DNA from: Plasmopara viticola
Lineage: Eukaryota; Oomycota; Peronosporomycetes; Peronosporales; Peronosporaceae
Length of the DNA: 64,000 nucleotides
Direction: 5' to 3'
Assembly (NCBI GenBank): GCA_001695595.3
Contig: MBPM02000027.1
Coordinates: forward strand, 186,001-250,000
Under the pieces are notes generated by a model, which worked only from the letters and a program-made list of their open reading frames with translations, had not been told where the DNA came from and did no database searches. The position numbers and the translations under genes are program-made. Positions within the stretch are counted from its first letter, which is position 1. Every line of letters starts with the position of its first letter. Below, in pieces: positions 1 to 12,503 of this stretch.

Positions 1-3000
1 GCGACGCTGCGCGATAATGCTGTCCAAGTGATCGTGCTGCTCGCTCGCATTGTAGAAAAATAGGTGAGAAGGTTCAAAAGTCATGCGGCTTCTATTTTAG
101 TCAATCGGCACTGAGCAAACGCAGCACAATAGCTACGCCAGTCATCTTGACTGTATACCCAGGACATTCACTGGGTGCCACAACCTTAAAATTTGTTTTG
201 GGCCTTTACTTGACCAGCTCTCGGGCTTCAAGTTTGAACTTCGTACTATGCGAGGGTCGCTTTTAGCAAGCCGCTCGTTAATTTCCCAATTATAACCAAA
301 GCCGTAGTGTGGCAGCGCTGGTGAAACGCGACGTCAAATGAATCCGTTCACGTACAATGTTGCCACGTCGACCATTCCCGTCACAGCCGCTATGTGAGCC
401 GTCTGTCGAAAATTTGGCAGGCTGAGTCCAAAATTTGCTAACAGACTGCCAGCAGCGTAGCAAAACCGGCAAGCTTGCCAATGGTGCGGCCGAGTTTGGC
501 GAGAATATTCGTGCACATTTGTTTAAACATACATGTGCAAGTGGGCCACCAATAGTGGGTATTCTGTATGCTTAAGAGAATCGTTATATGAGCCTAACAA
601 AAAACACAATGTTTTAAATCTCACCATAGGGGGCGATGAAGCACCTTGTTTGATGCTGCAAAAGACCAGCTTATCATACAACGATCATCGATGTAGCGTT
701 ACAATTAACCGTACTGACAATTCTTTGTTTAAGCCATTTAATCAGTGCTTCAGCGATTCTACGCACATGTATACGTAGCGCGAATGAGATTCGTTACAGA
801 TGTGGCAAAATTTGGGTGGTAATTTGGGCGACACCAGAGCGCATCAGCTAAAGCGTTTGCCTTACCGGTTTATGTTTAACTACGAATATATACTTCGCAA
901 ACAAGGAGCATCATCTGGTCATTCTCTGTGAGAGGTGAGGCTACTGTGTCGCGGTGCATAACTTGTATAGATCATGAGGGGCTTATATTAAGGCTTTCGT
1001 TTTTACAATAGCATACCTCATTGCTCAAAACTGCCGAGATCTAAATGCGATCATCCAATATCGCTCTAAGGTGTCTGCTTGCAATAGTGCAATGAGACGG
1101 CAAATTTTAACGCAACACAGATGACGCTAAGCAATCGTTTTGGACCTGACATAATAAAGATCGGCGGCTCTCTGACTTCGTGTAATGCCTATCGTGTTCG
1201 GATTTCTTAACCCGCCCTACATCCCTCTTGAGTAAAGAAGACAATAGTCTCGCTACGGCTGCGTAATTTGCCCTTTCCTTATGTGAGTTTTGGCAATACA
1301 AAGTCGCTTTCTTAATTCTATCTGGTTTAACGAAATCGGATATCCAATGATGGCCTTAACCTTAGCAGGAATTGACCGAAAGCCACGCTACTCAATTAAG
1401 CCTCCTTATTAGCGCTTTTTTTGCTATTCATGCACTATTCTGCGCTAACGTAGGACTTCTTCGTGCGCGTACACTCGACCACTACTCGTAAGTAGACAGA
1501 TCGTTGTCCCACGTCTGTGTTTTCGTGCCCTGTAAGACTGCGGGCAGAGTATTATCAATATATGTCCGCTCGTAAGCTTTGTAGACACTAAACAACTGCC
1601 TCATTTTTCAATCAGACGTCACAGGTGCATTCAAAAAGCCCTTGAGGCATGTAAACCGCTATCGGAGTATACTGCTAAAAATCCACGCCATAATCATTTC
1701 AATGTCTCTCTTCAGCAAGATCCGATGCTATACGTCGACTAGTTAACGTTTTATATATTCCCATATTAATTTGTGACACATTCTCCCTGACGTTTTGCGC
1801 CTTCATCGAGATGGTGCCGTATTTAGCTTGTTATAAACGTGTACGATGCGTCACTTGTCATGCCACTCTTGACACACAAGAAAGGTGTAAAGCGGGAATA
1901 TCTACTTTTCGAATTAGTACCGCTTCATGCATTTATTCACTTAGATAAAGCCGTTGACGTCACAATGGTTCTTTGGCTAAGGTGTCACTCAGTATTCTGC
2001 TCTTAAAGCCACGCTATATATATGACTTATAGTTTTACCAGTTGGAAGCACCGAAAGCGGATATCTTAAGACTGTATTCTGACATATCTTTACCAAGGTT
2101 AACACAATCTTTGGGATAAAAATGCACTCCTTTCGCTAAGCAGCAAGTTTAAACGCTTACGGGTACTGCTCAGTACATTGAGTCTCCCTCTGTACGCATT
2201 AACAGAGACTAGCGTATACTGACTCTACTTATACAACAATGCCATCACCGTCGTGCAGGATATATCAACAATGTCATCATTGTCATGCAGAAAACGTCAC
2301 TTCCTACGAGCATCGCTCACTAATCTACGTACCTCTTCAAGCTCTAACCTTGCTCGTGACATCATCAACGTCCCTTATAAACACTTTGATCTTTAGTACA
2401 TTGACCGACCCGGTCCAGCGTCCAGGTCAATGACTCTTTGCTTTCAAGAACAAAATTGGTTTATTACTAACCAAAAATCAGATGAGCAAAGCAAGAATCA
2501 TCTACCTTTAAACGCTAAAGTATCTTAGCACTCGAGACACTCCATCTTCAAAAGGTAGTCTAAACTCAAGACCATACAGCGATCGATGCTATTTTAAATT
2601 AAGAAAATACACCTGAATCGATCGGAATCCTAAATACAGCAAATCGTTTTATCACGAAACAAACTGTGGCACTTTGACTTCAATGATCTAGAAGTACCTC
2701 TACATATGGCGATCTTTCTTTAAAAGTAAAACATTAAGCATGACTGTCAGACTCCCCGGTGATAATTAAAATAGGTCATGGTTTATTTTTTCTTCAATAC
2801 TGCCTTAATATTCATTAAGTCAGCCTTCCAAGCTTGAACCGTGTCTTAGAGCGCAGAGCTCTGTGGTCGAAATCCTTTCAGCCTTTGATATCTCCCTGAG
2901 CCCTGACAGGAATTTACTCTTCTCTGGCTTGATGTTCCCTGCCGTCTGAGTATTGCCTTATTTCTCAATATTCCAGATGACTGGTTATCCGCGGTATAGG

Positions 3001-5094
3001 GTCACGGAGCCGCAAATGCTGTATATTGCCACCAATTTAGCATCAACAGTTGCTCTTGTGCTGCCTAGCAGCTTGAAGCCCTCGGTAGTATGGCTGAGAT
3101 TCATGTGGAGTGTGGGATCTGGCTCTGTGTGCCTAAGTCTTATTGTGTCGACTCAAAGTCAAATTTAGCATTAAGTATCACCTTCATGATCGGCTTAAAA
3201 AAGGTAAAACGCGCTCGGACACATTCATCCGGGCCGCACCCGTGTAGAATTTGTCTATGAAGAAGATACTTAAAAAGAAATACCGATCATCCTAGCCATA
3301 AGTTCTACTAACTCCCTGAAAAACGCCACGAGCCCCTTCTTGGTGTAACTGGCCGCGCGTGTATAGTTGGTTGGTGAAATAATCGGTGATAGCTGACGCT
3401 TAAGCTAATGAAATCCTCATCAACCGATATGTTTCATGTGAGTGCCTATTTGTGCACTTGCAAACAAAGCTTCGAAGCGGTCAAAGCCAATCACTGTTGT
3501 TCCGAAAGCAACAAGGTACATCATGACCATTAACGCAAATAAGTTGAGCTCTCGCAAAAATGGAGAATGTCTCCCTGCGCGCACTGATTGCGTCCGCTTT
3601 TCAGCTACCAAATCACGCACTCCCCTCGATGTCAAAATCTTCAGATCTCTTGTACAACCTAAGGCAAGCGAGCGTACTGCTCTATCCTCGAAATGAATCT
3701 TTCATGTAAAGTCTTATGTAGATTAACACAACACAGTTCAAACAGGGTCTCCTAGGTGTAGCGGGGGCCCGAAACTTTTCTATATTTATATGCGAGCACT
3801 CGGATCTTTTTCCTTTGGTCGATTCTAGAAATAAACTACAAGTTGAATATTGCTGTCTACCTGACTCCAGAAACTAATACTAGTCTTATATCCAAGTCTT
3901 TACTCTTTGGAATGTAGAGTTATACGTCATTCAGGCTTCTTGATCTAAACTCGATTTGATTAAACGTTCTTGATTACTACATAGCATAGCGGTTTCGAGA
4001 CTTATGTGTAAGCAGTGCCTCTTTGACCATGTATTGCTTTCTGTCAGCACCACAGCTTTAAGTACTGTCTGCCTCACGATTGACCTGTATAATGCATTAT
4101 TATGCTACCATAGCTAGTGTGATACACACTAGTCTCGTGTTACCTCCTTACACTAATTCAGAGCTATTAAACAGTTGTTCGCCGAAAAATCCCTTAAATC
4201 TTTCCACGCCTCTTCTGTATCAGAAGTTGCGTAATTAGTCATACCTTATACAATTTGGTAGGTAACTTTACGTCTTTGCGGGTATGTCGTTCATCTAATT
4301 TTTCTTGAAGGCTCGTGAGACCTTTCTCCAATCTGTCGGATGCGCAGTATTCGCTGCTCAAGAGGCGACTAAATGTACAGCCAAAGATACAATACGCGTT
4401 ATGGCCTTCACGCCATACAAGTAGAGTTTATGTTTCCAGGCCAAGCTTTGATCATGGGGGGTCTAATCACATTTAAAGAGGTCGATACGGCTACGAAGGC
4501 GTCTACTACCATGTTCACGCTGCTTTCCTCTGCTTTACCTCAAAGTCGGACCAATATGTGTCACAACTACATGACAGTGCACGCGCTCACTTGTCAGCTA
4601 GTTTTGCGTGTATAAGTAGTCGACCCTTTTTAATGATACATCCAATCATCAGAGGGAGTTGACGGCTTCAAGGGTATAAGATCCAGACAAGTCAAGCTGA
4701 GTACGTGGAAAGCAGCTATCGAAATAATTTTTTGAAACGTACAATCATCACTTCTACGACAGACTCTGGAGAAGCATATTTTTGACGTACAGGTTCCTGA
4801 GATGTGGTGTCTCTGGGCCTGCTACCTTGAGGCTCAACCTCTATGAATTTAAGCTCTGCTAATCAAAACATGATATTAATATGCATCATGGAAGCTCAGC
4901 CCCGAAAAATGCGATAGCAATTATAGAAAAGACAAAGTGCTATCTGGACACGCAAGTACACGCGGTCACTTAAGATAGGCTGACTGATAGCAGCAAAATC
5001 TAGTCAATTTCATTCGACTGGCGAAGACCTTAGCATATTCAAGCTGAAAATAGACCTGGTTGTGAATTTATAAGTGCAAAGTCATTGTTTCTGC
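1..5094. other. Gene-poor stretch, no supported gene
   Basis: No open frame here is long enough, or similar enough to a known family, to support a gene. The longest frames are about 60-85 codons, which is expected by chance at this base composition. I found no exon chain with consistent splice phases, no tRNA and no tandem repeat. Confidence 0.6.
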
Positions 5095-5463
5095 TTTGAC
5101 ATGGACAAGTATACCTTGGTTCTGGGTGTGCCTTCGCTAGATAAGCGCAAGCCTTGGAACAATTAGCAAGCTGAAGTTAGAGCCCCAATCCATCGGATTC
5201 TATGGAACAAGACTGAGGTGAGTCATGTGTCCACCGCTGAGCTTAGGGAAGCCTTGAGGGCGGACTGGCCACGCCCCTCCCCCCCCCCCGCCCGCAATGT
5301 CTTTCGATCTGTCAAAGGCTCTTCAAAAGGAAGCCTAGGTAAGTATACACCTACATCAATGTGATGCATGATATCCCCACGAAGAAAGACGAGTTAGCGT
5401 CTTTGCAAGATTTAATAGCAGGTAACCAAGTTGTGCTGGCGGGACCGGCTCCCAAAGACTGTT
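5095..5463 (+). pseudogene. Ty3/gypsy polyprotein relic (end of protease to linker)
   Basis: The frame from about 5098 reads DMDKYTLVLGVPSLDKRKPW, which matches the pattern D-x-Y-x-LILG-MPWL-x-x-x-x-PW found at the end of the aspartic protease of oomycete Ty3/gypsy elements. It is followed by a stop and then a segment with SHVSTAELREAL. After an 11-base C run at 5279-5289 a second open segment in another frame (INVMHDIPTKKDELASLQDL) runs to a stop near 5463. In-frame stops and the frame change show decay. LTRs, reverse transcriptase and integrase were not found nearby, so this is an isolated fragment. Identification rests on the short protease-end motif only. Confidence 0.5.
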
Positions 5464-8400
5464 AAAGTTGCGCTTTATATATAGGCAACAATGCTCTACA
5501 AATAGCAAACACAGTAATTATTTCTCCGCTATGAGCAACTTATTTCTTAAGCTAGTAAGCATGGCACTCCACCGCGGAAAACGAGAATTCTACAAGTCGG
5601 TAATAAGATCCGCAAAACAACAAGTCTTCAAAGGCATTCCGTAGATAAAAATCTACACTTTTCGTGGAACGTGTTACGAAGCTACGAGGGGATGCTATAT
5701 TGAATCGATCCTTGACTGTCACAAATCTCATCGTGGCTGACAGATAAACCTTACCCACTTTGATAACTAAAAGTTGAATTGGCCTTTGTGTGTCACGGTT
5801 GTTTACTTTCAATCCAGGAATTAGCTACAGATCTCGATGTCATTATTTCTCGAAACACTCGAAATCGCTGAATTTAAACGAAATCTAAACAGAAATTATT
5901 ACAGAGGTGGTGTTGAAAAAGATAAATATTATCGATAATTCTAGGTTTTTGACCAGTATTCAGTCTAAGCACAAATACCTTGTAGGATAACAAAAAAATG
6001 GTATATTGTACACTAAGGAGAACTCAGATGTGACTTCCACAAACCCGGTATCACAACTCCAACCAAAAAGAGGAATAAAATCTTAGAGCTGTGTCACCAG
6101 GCATCGGTCACAGACACGATATAAGCTCATTATTGCCTTTTCTACCAAAATGACAAAGATTAGCGTCGTGAGGCGTGGTGCAGAGGTCAAACTTCCAACA
6201 CCCATCTTCGAGTTTTTTGTTTAAAGTGGCGCATTTATAATGCTTTTCAAGGGTAAGGGTGCAGCGATACGTCCTCGAACAGCACTTTAACATGTCCGAG
6301 TGCACCTTGTATACTCCACTAGATTTGAGGATGGCTATTTGTTCAATCGGAATGAGCGAGTCCAATATACACCTCACGGCAATTATTACGTCTAGTGACA
6401 GCCTATGAACACAATCAGTGAGGCCACAAGGACGTTTTAGCGTCTTGGCGATATTTGACCGTCTGATCAATATTGAGGGTTTGCATTCTGATTATACGGT
6501 CTCATTCAAACCAGCTTGATGAAATACTCATCCCTAGCCACATGGAACGATCAGTCAACTCTTGTGATTCCTCTGAGCCACTTAGGCCACATAAGCCGAG
6601 CAACATGCCAATATCGACAAACGCTTGCTTGGCAGGGGCTCGGCTACATTGTAAGCATCGGGAGACGCACAAAATTAAACTTTTTCAGCTTTATTGTCTC
6701 ACGATCCCGAATGGATTTGTGTAATTGATTCGGTCTTTCTCAATATTTGCACACGTACGGTGCTGGCTATACGAACCGTACAAAGCCCCTGTCCGATCTG
6801 ATAGTACCCGGATGCTGTTAAAAGTGTCAATAAATATCTTTAGCACGAACAAACAGAGCCGTGGACGAGTGTTCATGACGCTTTCTACCGTGCGATAAGG
6901 ACAGTCATCAGCAATTTCACTAGCTCTCGACAAACAGCTCAGAATTACCAAACAAATTTATTTCATTAAAGATGAGGAGCTACTCGCCGTGAAGTACATA
7001 CTGGTATAGTCCAAAATGCACCTTTATAGGCTTAAGCCTTTTGTAGTCTATTTCGACCATGTAACTTTGCAAACGACGATGAACACACGCCGCTTGTTCC
7101 ATAAAATAGCAAGACCGCTGTCATTCTTTGCGGAATATAACAGTTGCGTTAAATACAAATTGTAAGAAGAATGGCCTTGCCATCGCACATAACGGGCAGG
7201 ACTTTAAATTGACCCTTATCAACCAAGCAAGTGACATACTTTGTGGCTAGTCCATTAAAAGATTCGGTCAGCAACAATTGCTTTTAAAGCGTGCAAATTA
7301 TGAAAACTGTTTTTGAATTCTCGCACGCAAAAAAGTTAGAGCAATTTTATGCCCAATTTTTGCCATAACAAAGACACATCAAATACAGCCCTTTCGAACC
7401 TCTCAACAGATAAATAAATGACTGAACTACTGGCGAAATTATGACACGACAATCTGCAATTCTTCATTTTGCTGTGATGAACGCAAACATAACTGCTGAA
7501 AAATATTTGAAGGTGAATTAGGCAAAAAAATTGATCAGAATATGCAAATTTGCGAAATGTGTATGGTAAAACGGGATAGTCACTCTTTTATGTACATGTG
7601 CATCTCTTTGAAGCCGTAAGATCTATCGACGATCAAAAGCATCAGACATACAAAACGGACGCTTATTCAGAGCCATCGGCATATGAACACCTTTTTTCTG
7701 CCGAAAAACCGAGTGGCTAACACGTCAGCAGCAATTGCGGTTGTTTTTATGTAGGTAGATGGTCTGTATCACCATTCATTTATTTAAACATCCTACCTGA
7801 GACGATGTGCTAAATGTGAAGACTTGACTGACGTACGGCATATTTTTGAAGGCACATACATCGCCCTTATGGACATTTATGTTGTTATTCAGAGCATATT
7901 AATGCCCCCATACACAAGGGGTTGGACGAGTACGTGAAAGATTTAAGCTACCGGAACCCACGCGCTAGGACTAAGCTGTCTCTATCGCGAGATGCTGGTA
8001 GCAATCCGAGCCATATTGACCGGGTTCAGTACCCCTCATTACACTATGGGGCTTTTTCGGTCTGTGGGGCGTCCCCCGCCCAACCCTTTTATTACCCGAT
8101 CGGGCGTGAGTTGGTAAAGTAGTCACTCGGATGTGATGGCTCGTCCATTTTTGTGACCTAGCTCCGGCTGCCTTAATTCTGATCCTATGGTATCGGCCTA
8201 GTTACGTCTCGGTCCTGGGTCATATGGCTTACCGCTTGAGCCACAGGGTCGGTCGGCCAAGTACGTGAGGATTGTTGAGACCTGCAAAGATGGCTAGCTC
8301 ACGGCTCATACATGATATCTGATCCTTGACAGCACCTGCAGGTACCGCAGAAATATATTGTTCCTTAGCATCATCGTTAACTTTACTTGCTTAAAAGTGG

Positions 8401-10274
8401 CGGCAACATGGAAATCGCGGCATTTGTAAGCTTCTGAAGGAGAAGGAGCAAATAGATCATGTTTCAGCCATTATCACTAGACGTTTCACGGCAAGAAAAT
8501 CAGTGAAGATATTACTTTTAAGTTATGGCCTTCTGAACACGATTGCGATGGATGGGTTGCCGCGGCTAAATCATACGTTTTGGCAAATGCAGCTTAGGTT
8601 CTATGGATATTGCTTGCTGATATCAATAGTCGACCTTTCTTAATGTGATGATCAGACGGAAAGGTTAAGTTGTGTACACTGCGCAGTCTGTGCACTAAAG
8701 TGCATCAGTTGTGGGCCACTCAATAGTCCCATTTGCGTTTAAACAATGCGGTTCACGCATCGACACGGCTTTACACCCATTCATATATATTCGAGAGTAT
8801 CGTAAGCCCTTCAAAGCACAGACCAAAGAGAGAGAAGGCTCTACAAACTTCTTCCTTCAAAACAATTCGCCAACAAGAACATTTTTCTTCTTGCAACACG
8901 CCGGCTAGACAAAATAATAGGGCAAAGAATGTAATTGCATTTAGTTGGAATAAACAAAAGCGATTCTTGAAAAAAAAACTCATTGATTTTTGTAAACGGG
9001 AGTATAATACATAAAGCCACTACTTAAGAGCGTATGTTTGATAGTTACAAACATGTTAAAAAAACATTGCTATGCTGCCAGAGTCGGCGTACAATATTGG
9101 CCATTTAAAGACGATGTCGACGCCTCTAACATTTTATGTGGGCTGTCGAAAGAGGTGCTACGACTTACACGGCTTTAAGCCCCATGTGAGTCCTGGTTTG
9201 CTCCCAGCCCCTCATTCCTCGCGCTCAACCTAGTTGATAAACTAACCACACGACAGTTAGTAGTGTCGAAGATCACCGCCATGGGACTAAATGGCTGTAC
9301 GCTCTAAGCTGACTAGGGGATTTCACTTCGAAAGTAAGTGACTACCTGGGACTACTTCGCACGAAGACGCGCGATGGTGAATGAAGTCATAATTTGCGCA
9401 TGGCTTAAGAAAACAAAAATCTTTCCAAGGAAATCAAGCGTGCGAATTGCCCCAAGAAGATTACTGAAACCCGACAAAGCCGACTCCAAGAGACATCCAA
9501 GCACGTGCATTTGGTTGCGCAGGATTCAATACTCGGTAGGAGGCGCTATTCAGGAGCTGCTTTCCTTGGCGCGCTTTGAGATTCATTGCCATAGGGTGCA
9601 CAGTGAAGTAAAGGCTCGATCGATTTGCTTGACAGTACTCGCGGTGGTTCTATTAATGGCTCAAACAAGTTTGTCCAAATGCCGTTGCAATTAAATCTAG
9701 GAACATTGGGTGCTACCGTCTATTAAGCCTATAGATTTAATATAAAAAGAGAGTCGAAGATGTCTAATAGTCGTGAACAAAGTTGAACGGTTTTGCGTGC
9801 TGACCGTCGTAGTGGAAATGAAGGTTTCTTTTGAGTTATCTTTAACAAAGCGCCACTATGCAGACGTTCCACTTTTGACTCGCCGAATAAGGCGCAGGAG
9901 GAGCCTTTGGCGCCGATGCCAAACTTGGTTTGAATTTAGCACTGGTTGCAAATGCCTTCTTTTTGGCAGATTGCTTGGTCGTCATTAGATGAACTGCTTG
10001 GTCGTCATTAGATGAACCAGCCAATTAACAGCCTCCTCAACTGTATATTTGACTTTATGGCCACACCAACTCTTCGTATATGGCTAAATATGCGTACTCA
10101 TCCCTCTCCTATCGAATGTGGTCCAAGTCGTGGTGAGTTGGAGGAAACAGTCCACTTGAAGCCGAGATTTGTGCTCAAGCTGATTTTTGAACGATAAAAC
10201 CATAAAATAATTATGGCTGCTGATGTGTGACAATTTACTCAAGGTGAGGTACTGACCAATATACTACACACGCC
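5464..10274. other. Gene-poor stretch, no supported gene
   Basis: Only chance-length frames are present, the longest being about 118-120 codons without ATG starts. A 23-bp perfect tandem duplication lies at 9972-10017. The minus-strand frame across it is basic and Ala/Lys-rich at its start but ends after 60 codons, and I do not call it a gene. Confidence 0.55.
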
Positions 10275-10345
10275 TGGAGAAGCAGGGTATCGATCCCTGT
10301 ACCTCTCGCATGCTAAGCGAGCGCTCTACCATTTGGGGGATGTTT
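10275..10345 (-). pseudogene. tRNA-Ala (AGC) pseudogene with rearranged 5' end
   Basis: Read on the minus strand, the segment has a good anticodon arm (stem CTCGC/GCGAG, loop TTAGCAT, anticodon AGC), a T arm with GGGATCGATACCC and a 3' acceptor strand CTTCTCCA. The D arm is present from AAATGGTAGAGCG onward. The 5' acceptor strand and start of the D arm are not. Instead of the GGGGATGTAGCTC expected for eukaryotic tRNA-Ala, the DNA reads GAAAAACATCCCC, close to the reverse complement of the missing part. No acceptor stem can form, so it is unlikely to be functional. Internal A- and B-box sequence may partly survive. Confidence 0.75.
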
Positions 10346-10400
10346 TTCGATCAAAGAAGTAAATAAAGTGCAATCTAATATTCCACAAATAAGAATTTAG

Positions 10401-10724
10401 TTTTGGGAAAAGGTTGGGGTGACGCCCTCCTTCCAAGCGCGGGGGCTAAATGCTCGCGCGCTTCGGGCAGGTGCTCTCGGGCATCTGTAGGTCTCTAACG
10501 AGTCTCACCCTCGACGCGACGGTCTCCAGCACCAGGGCGCCACCTGGGCTCTTACCAAGTCGGAACTACACAAAATAATGGAAGACCCTCACGGCCTCGG
10601 TGCTGGCTGCACTGCCCGCCGAACGAGACCCGACGTATGCGGACATCACTCTATGCCGTGGACTAGCCATAGAGCCTAGCACGTGCATAACTTGGCAACG
10701 CGATAACGTAATACAAAACAATAC
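10401..10724 (+). mobile_element. SINE-like retroposon, copy 1
   Basis: This 324-bp element is flanked by a perfect 10-bp target-site duplication, AAGAATTTAG, at 10391-10400 and 10725-10734. Its body is shared with copies at 31.7 kb and 39.8 kb, in the same orientation. All three begin at the same place (GAAAAGGTTGGGGTGACGCC after a few variable bases) and end in a short A/T/C-rich tail (here AATACAAAACAATAC) right before the target duplication. A fixed 5' end, short variable tail, target duplications and no ORF are the hallmarks of a full-length SINE moved by a LINE. I could not find a convincing tRNA-like A box/B box pair, so its RNA ancestor is unknown. Confidence 0.88.
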
Positions 10725-10855
10725 AAGAATTTAGCACAAATTTTGGAATTTGGTAATTCGGTAAAAACACAATAAATTTGGCAGTGTGATGTAGTATACA
10801 CCACACAATTTGGAACACGTGCTTCTTTCATAGCCGAGCTACTTAAAACGGCGTC

Positions 10856-11824
10856 ATGGTGCACAGTAGCAAGTACGACTTGCTTATCAAGCTCCTTTTG
10901 ATTGGAGACAGCGGTAATCTCAAATCTTCCTTCTTGACAACATCATCATTTCTGATCGTATACTGCTCCTGTTGATCAGGCGTCGGGAAGAGTTGCGTGC
11001 TTTTGCGCTACTCCGACGATTCGTTCACGACCTCGTTTATCACAACTATTGGGTGCAAATCGGGCCTCTATTCCGACTTTTTGATAAAATGCGTATTTAA
11101 CTTGCTTTGCATTGACTGCTTGTTGCAGCATCGATTTTAAGGTTAAGACAATTGACGTGGGCGGCAAGAGGATAAAGCTTCAGATTTGGGACACCGCAGG
11201 CCAAGAACGCTTTCGGACCATCACGACCGGTTCGTACTGCTAATATATTAGCTGTACGTCGACTGTAAATCTAAGTATTATTTGTCGCACTGCTACCAGC
11301 TTATTACCGAGGTGCCATGGGAATCCTTCTGGTGTATGATGTGACAGACGATCACTCGTTTCAAAGTACGCAGCGCATTTTCTGCTGGACAACGCCAACT
11401 TAATTTATAATTTTGGGGCAGATATTCGCAACTGGATGACACAAATTCGACAAAATGCATCGTCTAATGTCAACAAGATTTTGATTGGTAACAAGTGCGA
11501 TGTCGACTCCTCAGAAAGAGTGCGTGCAAGGTTGTGATGTGTCAATTTTGGTAATTTTATTTTCTAATGTGTGTTTTGGCTGTTTTTAGGCGGTTACAAC
11601 TCAACAGGGTCAGGATTTGGCCGATGAATTTGGAATTAAGTTTTTTAGCGCCAAGAGCAACCGCCAAGAGCAACCAAAACATCGACGAGGCCTTCCGATC
11701 GATTGCGATAGATGTACAGAAGCGGCTGGTGGAGAGCGAGCACGATAGATTAGACGTGGCCAGTGGCAGTAAGTTTCATGTGGATGATTCCCAAGAGCAG
11801 GCAAAAGACGGCTGTTGCGCGTAA
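10856..11824 (+). CDS. Rab8/Sec4-type small GTPase, six exons, frameshifted by a 13-bp duplication
   Basis: A membrane-traffic GTPase of the Rab8/Rab10/Sec4 group, expected to act in exocytic vesicle delivery. Exons 10856-10913, 10980-11052, 11129-11229, 11300-11365, 11422-11519 and 11590-11824 are joined by GT-AG introns of 56-76 bp. Visible motifs: G1 GDSGVGKS (residues 17-24), switch [14 protein letters not shown]3 [10 protein letters not shown]4 GNKCD, G5 FFSAKS. The C-terminus ends GCCA, a double-cysteine prenylation site. In exon 6 a perfect 13-bp tandem duplication (11649-11674) falls inside the G5 region. As written, the frame leaves the Rab sequence there; with one copy the frame runs to the prenylated end at 11824. 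Either the allele is broken in its last quarter or this is an assembly artefact. The start is the first ATG, giving the usual short Rab N-terminus. Confidence 0.88.
11649..11674 (+). repeat. 13-bp perfect tandem duplication inside the Rab gene
   Basis: CGCCAAGAGCAAC occurs twice back to back. The length is not a multiple of three and shifts the Rab reading frame just after the SAKS motif. Confidence 0.95.
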
Positions 11825-12503
11825 TTGTAGGCCTTGTAGTCTGCTGTTGTTTTGGTCCAAGGTTTTGCATTCAGCCAAATTGTGCTGTTTACCTAGCAGC
11901 TTACCATTCACTCCATCTTATTTTGTATTTAAAATTAACGGCAAACGCATAGACAACTCGCTGTGGTCTCATTTCTTCTTACGCCTTGTTTTGTTATGCA
12001 AAGGTGACAGTAATAACGTCACAAACCCACGTGGGTTTTTCGCGAAATGTGGAGCACACGCTCTTCCTGGTGCCGAAAAACAATCATAACAATGATATTG
12101 TAATTCTTTAAAGAATCCGCCTTTGCCACAACAAATCAATACGCAAATTGCCAATTTCGGTCTACCAATATATGTTATCTTAAAGGAAAAAGGTGGCTGG
12201 CACAATTATATATCTGGCTTATTAGTGAGGTCGATCATTGATTGCGCCTCCCGGTAGTGCTGGTGGCAATCTAATTAAGTCGTGACCGAATGCCCAACGT
12301 TACAGTTGAGCAATTTGGTACGAATTTTGTCCTATTTCCAGCAATAAATTTGGCGGGATTGCATGCTTCCTGAAAAGGGTCCCATGTACCACTTTTTACA
12401 TAATTGTCGCTCTTTTGGTAATATACTATTGTGAGGTCCATGCATTGGACCCAATGCACCGCACAGGCCAATCGTTTACACATTGGTGGCTGGTAGTGTA
12501 ACA
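11825..12503. other. Intergenic region between Rab and PRMT genes
   Basis: No supported gene. Frames on both strands are under 110 codons, and the longer ones are antisense to or overlap the flanking genes. It should hold the 3' UTR of the Rab gene and the promoter of the methyltransferase gene. I see no clear TATA or initiator motif. Confidence 0.5.

Noticed and set aside
5279..5289. Run of 11 C bases
   Set aside because: A plain homopolymer inside a decayed gypsy segment; it probably explains a frame change there.
6108..6470. 120-codon minus-strand frame, Cys-rich, vaguely like a transposon zinc finger
   Set aside because: It starts with TTG, has no ATG context, no clear Cys/His spacing and is within chance length for this much DNA.
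9338..9694. 118-codon plus-strand frame
   Set aside because: The start is not ATG, composition is unremarkable and no family is recognised.
9842..10024. Basic, Ala/Lys-rich minus-strand frame over a 23-bp duplication, recalling a histone tail
   Set aside because: It ends after 60 codons with no folded domain, and the resemblance is only compositional.
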